Below, piece after piece: positions 7,167-8,485 of a stretch of DNA of 8,485 nt. Position numbers and translations under genes: made by a program. How positions within the stretch are numbered: the stretch's first letter is position 1; the number at the start of each line of letters is the position of its first letter. Source of the DNA: a bacterium (GTDB taxonomy: Bacteria; Patescibacteriota; Patescibacteriia; Patescibacteriales; JAGXOH01); NCBI GenBank assembly GCA_021106995.1, contig JAIOTG010000088.1, positions 1 to 8,485 of the forward strand. The letters run 5' to 3'. A model generated the notes under the pieces. The model saw only the letters and a program-made list of their open reading frames with translations. It did not search any database and was not told where the DNA came from.

Positions 7167-7911
7167 AAAAATATTCTCAATATTACTTTTACTTTTATTA
7201 GTAATTACGTTTTCAATTCCGGCAAGAGCAAACAACTTGCCGGATTTTGATAAGGACGGAGTTCCTGATTATGATGAAAAAGAGGTTTATTTTACTGATT
7301 ATGAAAATAGTGACACTGACGGAGACGGATATAGTGATTTTGTCGAATTAATTAATGGTTATTCTCCCCATAATCCTGAAAGCGTTAAATTAGAAGATAA
7401 TGATCAGGACTTGGATGGACTATCTGACAGAATGGAATTAAATTTTAAGACGAATTTGATAGATAAAGATACAGATCAAGACGGCTATGAAGATGGAGAT
7501 GAGATAAATAATGGTTATTCTCCTACAGAGCCAGGGCAAATAAAACTTGAAAAAAGAATAGAAATAAATACAGGAACTCAAGTTTTGGGTTATTTTTTAG
7601 GAGGTGTTAAGATGGGCGAATTTCAGGTTTCGTCAGGAAAGCCTTCTATGCCTACTCCTGAGGGGCATTATTATATTATTAATAAACACCCTAAGGCTTG
7701 GTCTCCTTACGGCCTTTGGATGCCTTATTGGATGGGTCTTGGGACCGGTCGATTTGGCTTGCACCAGCTTCCAATTTGGCCTGATGGATATAGGGAAGGA
7801 GAAGATCACCTTGGTCAGCCAGTTTCACATGGCTGCGTTAGACTTGGAATAGAGGAATCAGAATTTCTTTATAATTGGGCAGAAATAGGAACACCAGTCT
7901 TTATTTATTGA
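7147..7911 (+). CDS. exported L,D-transpeptidase (YkuD) with calcium-type Asp repeats
   Basis: A 254-residue exported enzyme of the YkuD family, which forms 3-3 peptidoglycan cross-links or attaches proteins to the wall through a Cys nucleophile. A signal peptide spans residues 1-28 (KK, a Leu-rich core, then PARA before NN). Residues 33-116 carry four DxDxDGxxD motifs (33-41, 56-64, 86-94, 108-116) like thrombospondin type 3 or dockerin-type calcium loops. The YkuD domain fills about 135-254: PTPEGHYYI (169-177), GLHQLP with His206, and the active-site SHGCVRL (227-233) with Cys230. It ends directly after the domain. The ATG lies inside the preceding gene (20-base overlap); a weak AGGA sits 13 bases upstream and no other start keeps the signal peptide. 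With mltG and DUF3160 it forms a wall-remodelling group. Confidence 0.93.
   Translation: MEYTINKKIFSILLLLLLVITFSIPARANNLPDFDKDGVPDYDEKEVYFTDYENSDTDGDGYSDFVELINGYSPHNPESVKLEDNDQDLDGLSDRMELNFKTNLIDKDTDQDGYEDGDEINNGYSPTEPGQIKLEKRIEINTGTQVLGYFLGGVKMGEFQVSSGKPSMPTPEGHYYIINKHPKAWSPYGLWMPYWMGLGTGRFGLHQLPIWPDGYREGEDHLGQPVSHGCVRLGIEESEFLYNWAEIGTPVFIY
7312..7551 (+). repeat. internal protein duplication in the L,D-transpeptidase Asp-rich region
   Basis: Codons 56-83 (7312-7395) and 108-135 (7468-7551) encode two copies of a 28-residue unit. Each reads DTDxDGY..., then NGYSP, and ends in KLE, with 17 of 28 identical residues by eye. The copies are 52 residues apart. The unit joins a DxDxDGxxD loop to a conserved NGYSP turn, as expected for tandem calcium-loop modules that lengthened by duplication. 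Confidence 0.7.
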
Positions 7912-7942
7912 CGATTTCTAAAAAAAATGTAATATAGAATGA

Positions 7943-7969
7943 TATATAAATTTATATAATTTTTATAAT
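7943..7969. promoter_or_regulatory. AT-only palindrome and possible -10 boxes before the 117-residue gene
   Basis: The 80-base gap 7912-7991 has a perfect 16-bp palindrome, TATATAAATTTATATA (7943-7958). It overlaps one TATAAT (7955-7960), and a second TATAAT lies at 7964-7969. Either could be a -10 element for the following gene, and the palindrome a binding site for a dimeric regulator. No convincing -35 is seen, and such motifs arise easily by chance in DNA this AT-rich. There is no GC stem, so it is not a standard terminator. Confidence 0.3.
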
Positions 7970-7991
7970 AAAAAGTAAAAAATTTGATTAT

Positions 7992-8345
7992 ATGGGAATA
8001 AAAGTGGAGTTTAACCCAGATCTTGCTTTGAGAAATATTGTTGAATTTAAAGAGAGCAGAAGAAAGATTGAGGAATGTATCCCTGAAAATTTAAAATCAG
8101 GAGAAATTTATTCTTTTTTAAAACAAGATCAAAGAAATTATTGGCTTCATGGGGAAATACCATTAATTGAGACCGAGGGTAATGAAATTCTTTCCCGTCC
8201 TAAAGCAAGTATCATTATTCAAGAGGCTACACATTTTATTTCTAGTGGTAAAATTTATACCAGGGGTTTTTATAAAGTTATTAAGGTTATAAATGATGAC
8301 GATATACACTTTGAATGTTTTGATCCGGTAGGATTAAGGAAATAG
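7992..8345 (+). CDS. conserved-looking hypothetical protein, 117 residues
   Basis: I do not recognise a named family. The 117-residue product has no signal peptide or membrane segment and is likely cytoplasmic. The N-terminal half (about 8-50) is charged and probably helical. The second half looks like short beta strands with ordered blocks: GEIPLIET (54-61), SIIIQEATHFISSGKIYTRG (73-92) and FYKVIKVI (93-100). It ends DPVGLRK. Codon use is like its neighbours, and the block structure suggests a real gene rather than a chance frame. ATG at 7992 follows an A/T-rich leader with no Shine-Dalgarno. It stands apart from the upstream operon by 80 bases and precedes the NifU-like gene by 55 bases, so it may share a transcript with iron-sulfur genes. 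That is only a positional hint. Confidence 0.7.
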   Translation: MGIKVEFNPDLALRNIVEFKESRRKIEECIPENLKSGEIYSFLKQDQRNYWLHGEIPLIETEGNEILSRPKASIIIQEATHFISSGKIYTRGFYKVIKVINDDDIHFECFDPVGLRK

Positions 8346-8400
8346 TTAATAAATCATATTAAAGCATAAATAAAAGTTTAAGTTTTAATTTATATAATAT

Positions 8401-8485
8401 ATGCAATATTCTAATAAAGTTTTGGAACACTTTAAAAATCCTAAAAATCAGGGAAACATAGAAAACCCCGACGCAGTCGGTGAGC
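8401..8485 (+). CDS. NifU/IscU-type iron-sulfur cluster scaffold, N-terminal part (cut by window end)
   Basis: Twenty-eight codons are visible before the window ends. The product opens MQYSNKVLEHFKNPKNQG and continues with NIENPDAVGE. This matches the N-terminus of IscU/NifU-like scaffolds (Y-S-x-K-V-x-x-H-F/Y-x-N-P-[RK]-N-x-G), on which [2Fe-2S] or [4Fe-4S] clusters are built from cysteine-desulfurase sulfur. The cluster-binding cysteines lie beyond the window and cannot be checked. No Shine-Dalgarno is seen. The 55-base spacer before it is A/T-rich, and the TATAAT at 8393-8398 is too close to the ATG to be its promoter. A partner desulfurase gene is expected nearby but not seen here. Confidence 0.85.
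   Translation, partial: MQYSNKVLEHFKNPKNQGNIENPDAVGE

Noticed and set aside
7604..7852. Second-frame + strand ORF inside the L,D-transpeptidase
   Set aside because: The main frame holds the catalytic SHGCVRL motif; this is a shadow.
8393..8398. TATAAT as the promoter of the NifU-like gene
   Set aside because: It ends 2 bases before the ATG, so a transcript from it would start inside the coding sequence.
1..8485. Recoded TGA (code 25, as in Gracilibacteria/Absconditabacteria)
   Set aside because: TGA ends the kinase, receiver and L,D-transpeptidase genes at sensible places and no conserved Gly falls on an in-frame TGA.

Overview
The window is AT-rich and almost fully coding. Ten of the eleven genes read into are complete or 3' complete, and all lie on the + strand. 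TGA, TAA and TAG all serve as stops and Trp is TGG, so the standard bacterial code applies. Shine-Dalgarno sequences are nearly absent (one clear AAGGA, at 2261-2265), and genes abut or overlap by a few bases. The mix of genes is a single-pass DUF3160 protein beside MltG, an L,D-transpeptidase with calcium-type Asp repeats, degenerate receiver and RmlC-like proteins, and a HIT protein inside a nucleotide-sugar cluster. This resembles a Patescibacteria / Candidate Phyla Radiation genome, perhaps Parcubacteria-like. That placement is inference from style and content; no rRNA or other marker is present to prove it.

Region 1 (2-3703) is a nucleotide-sugar block: the C-terminal part of a PfkB sugar kinase, an RmlC-like cupin, a HIT protein, an RmlB-type dTDP-glucose 4,6-dehydratase, a degenerate receiver-domain protein, and a mannose-1-phosphate guanylyltransferase. 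No RmlA or RmlD is seen, so the dTDP-sugar route is incomplete in this window and the end product is unknown. GDP-mannose and dTDP-4-keto-6-deoxyglucose are the two predicted intermediates. They would plausibly feed surface glycan synthesis.

Region 2 (3719-7911) is a cell-envelope block: MltG (endolytic murein transglycosylase), a 792-residue membrane-anchored DUF3160 protein of unknown function, and an exported YkuD L,D-transpeptidase with four DxDxDGxxD repeats. The gap between the first two is 4 bases and the overlap between the last two is 20 bases. With gaps of at most 39 bases from position 2 to 7911, these nine genes could be one transcription unit running from sugar-nucleotide supply to wall remodelling.

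Region 3 (7912-8485) starts with an 80-base AT-rich spacer carrying a 16-bp palindrome and two TATAAT boxes. It then holds an unrecognised 117-residue protein and the first 28 codons of a NifU/IscU-type iron-sulfur scaffold, cut by the window edge.

The best leads are the DUF3160 gene locked between two peptidoglycan enzymes; the receiver protein that has lost its phosphorylation site and overlaps the ManC gene; the HIT protein with Trp in place of the third His of its triad; the RmlC-like protein lacking expected catalytic residues; and a long imperfect inverted repeat inside the low-complexity linker of the DUF3160 gene. No RNA gene, CRISPR array, insertion sequence or convincing intrinsic terminator was found.
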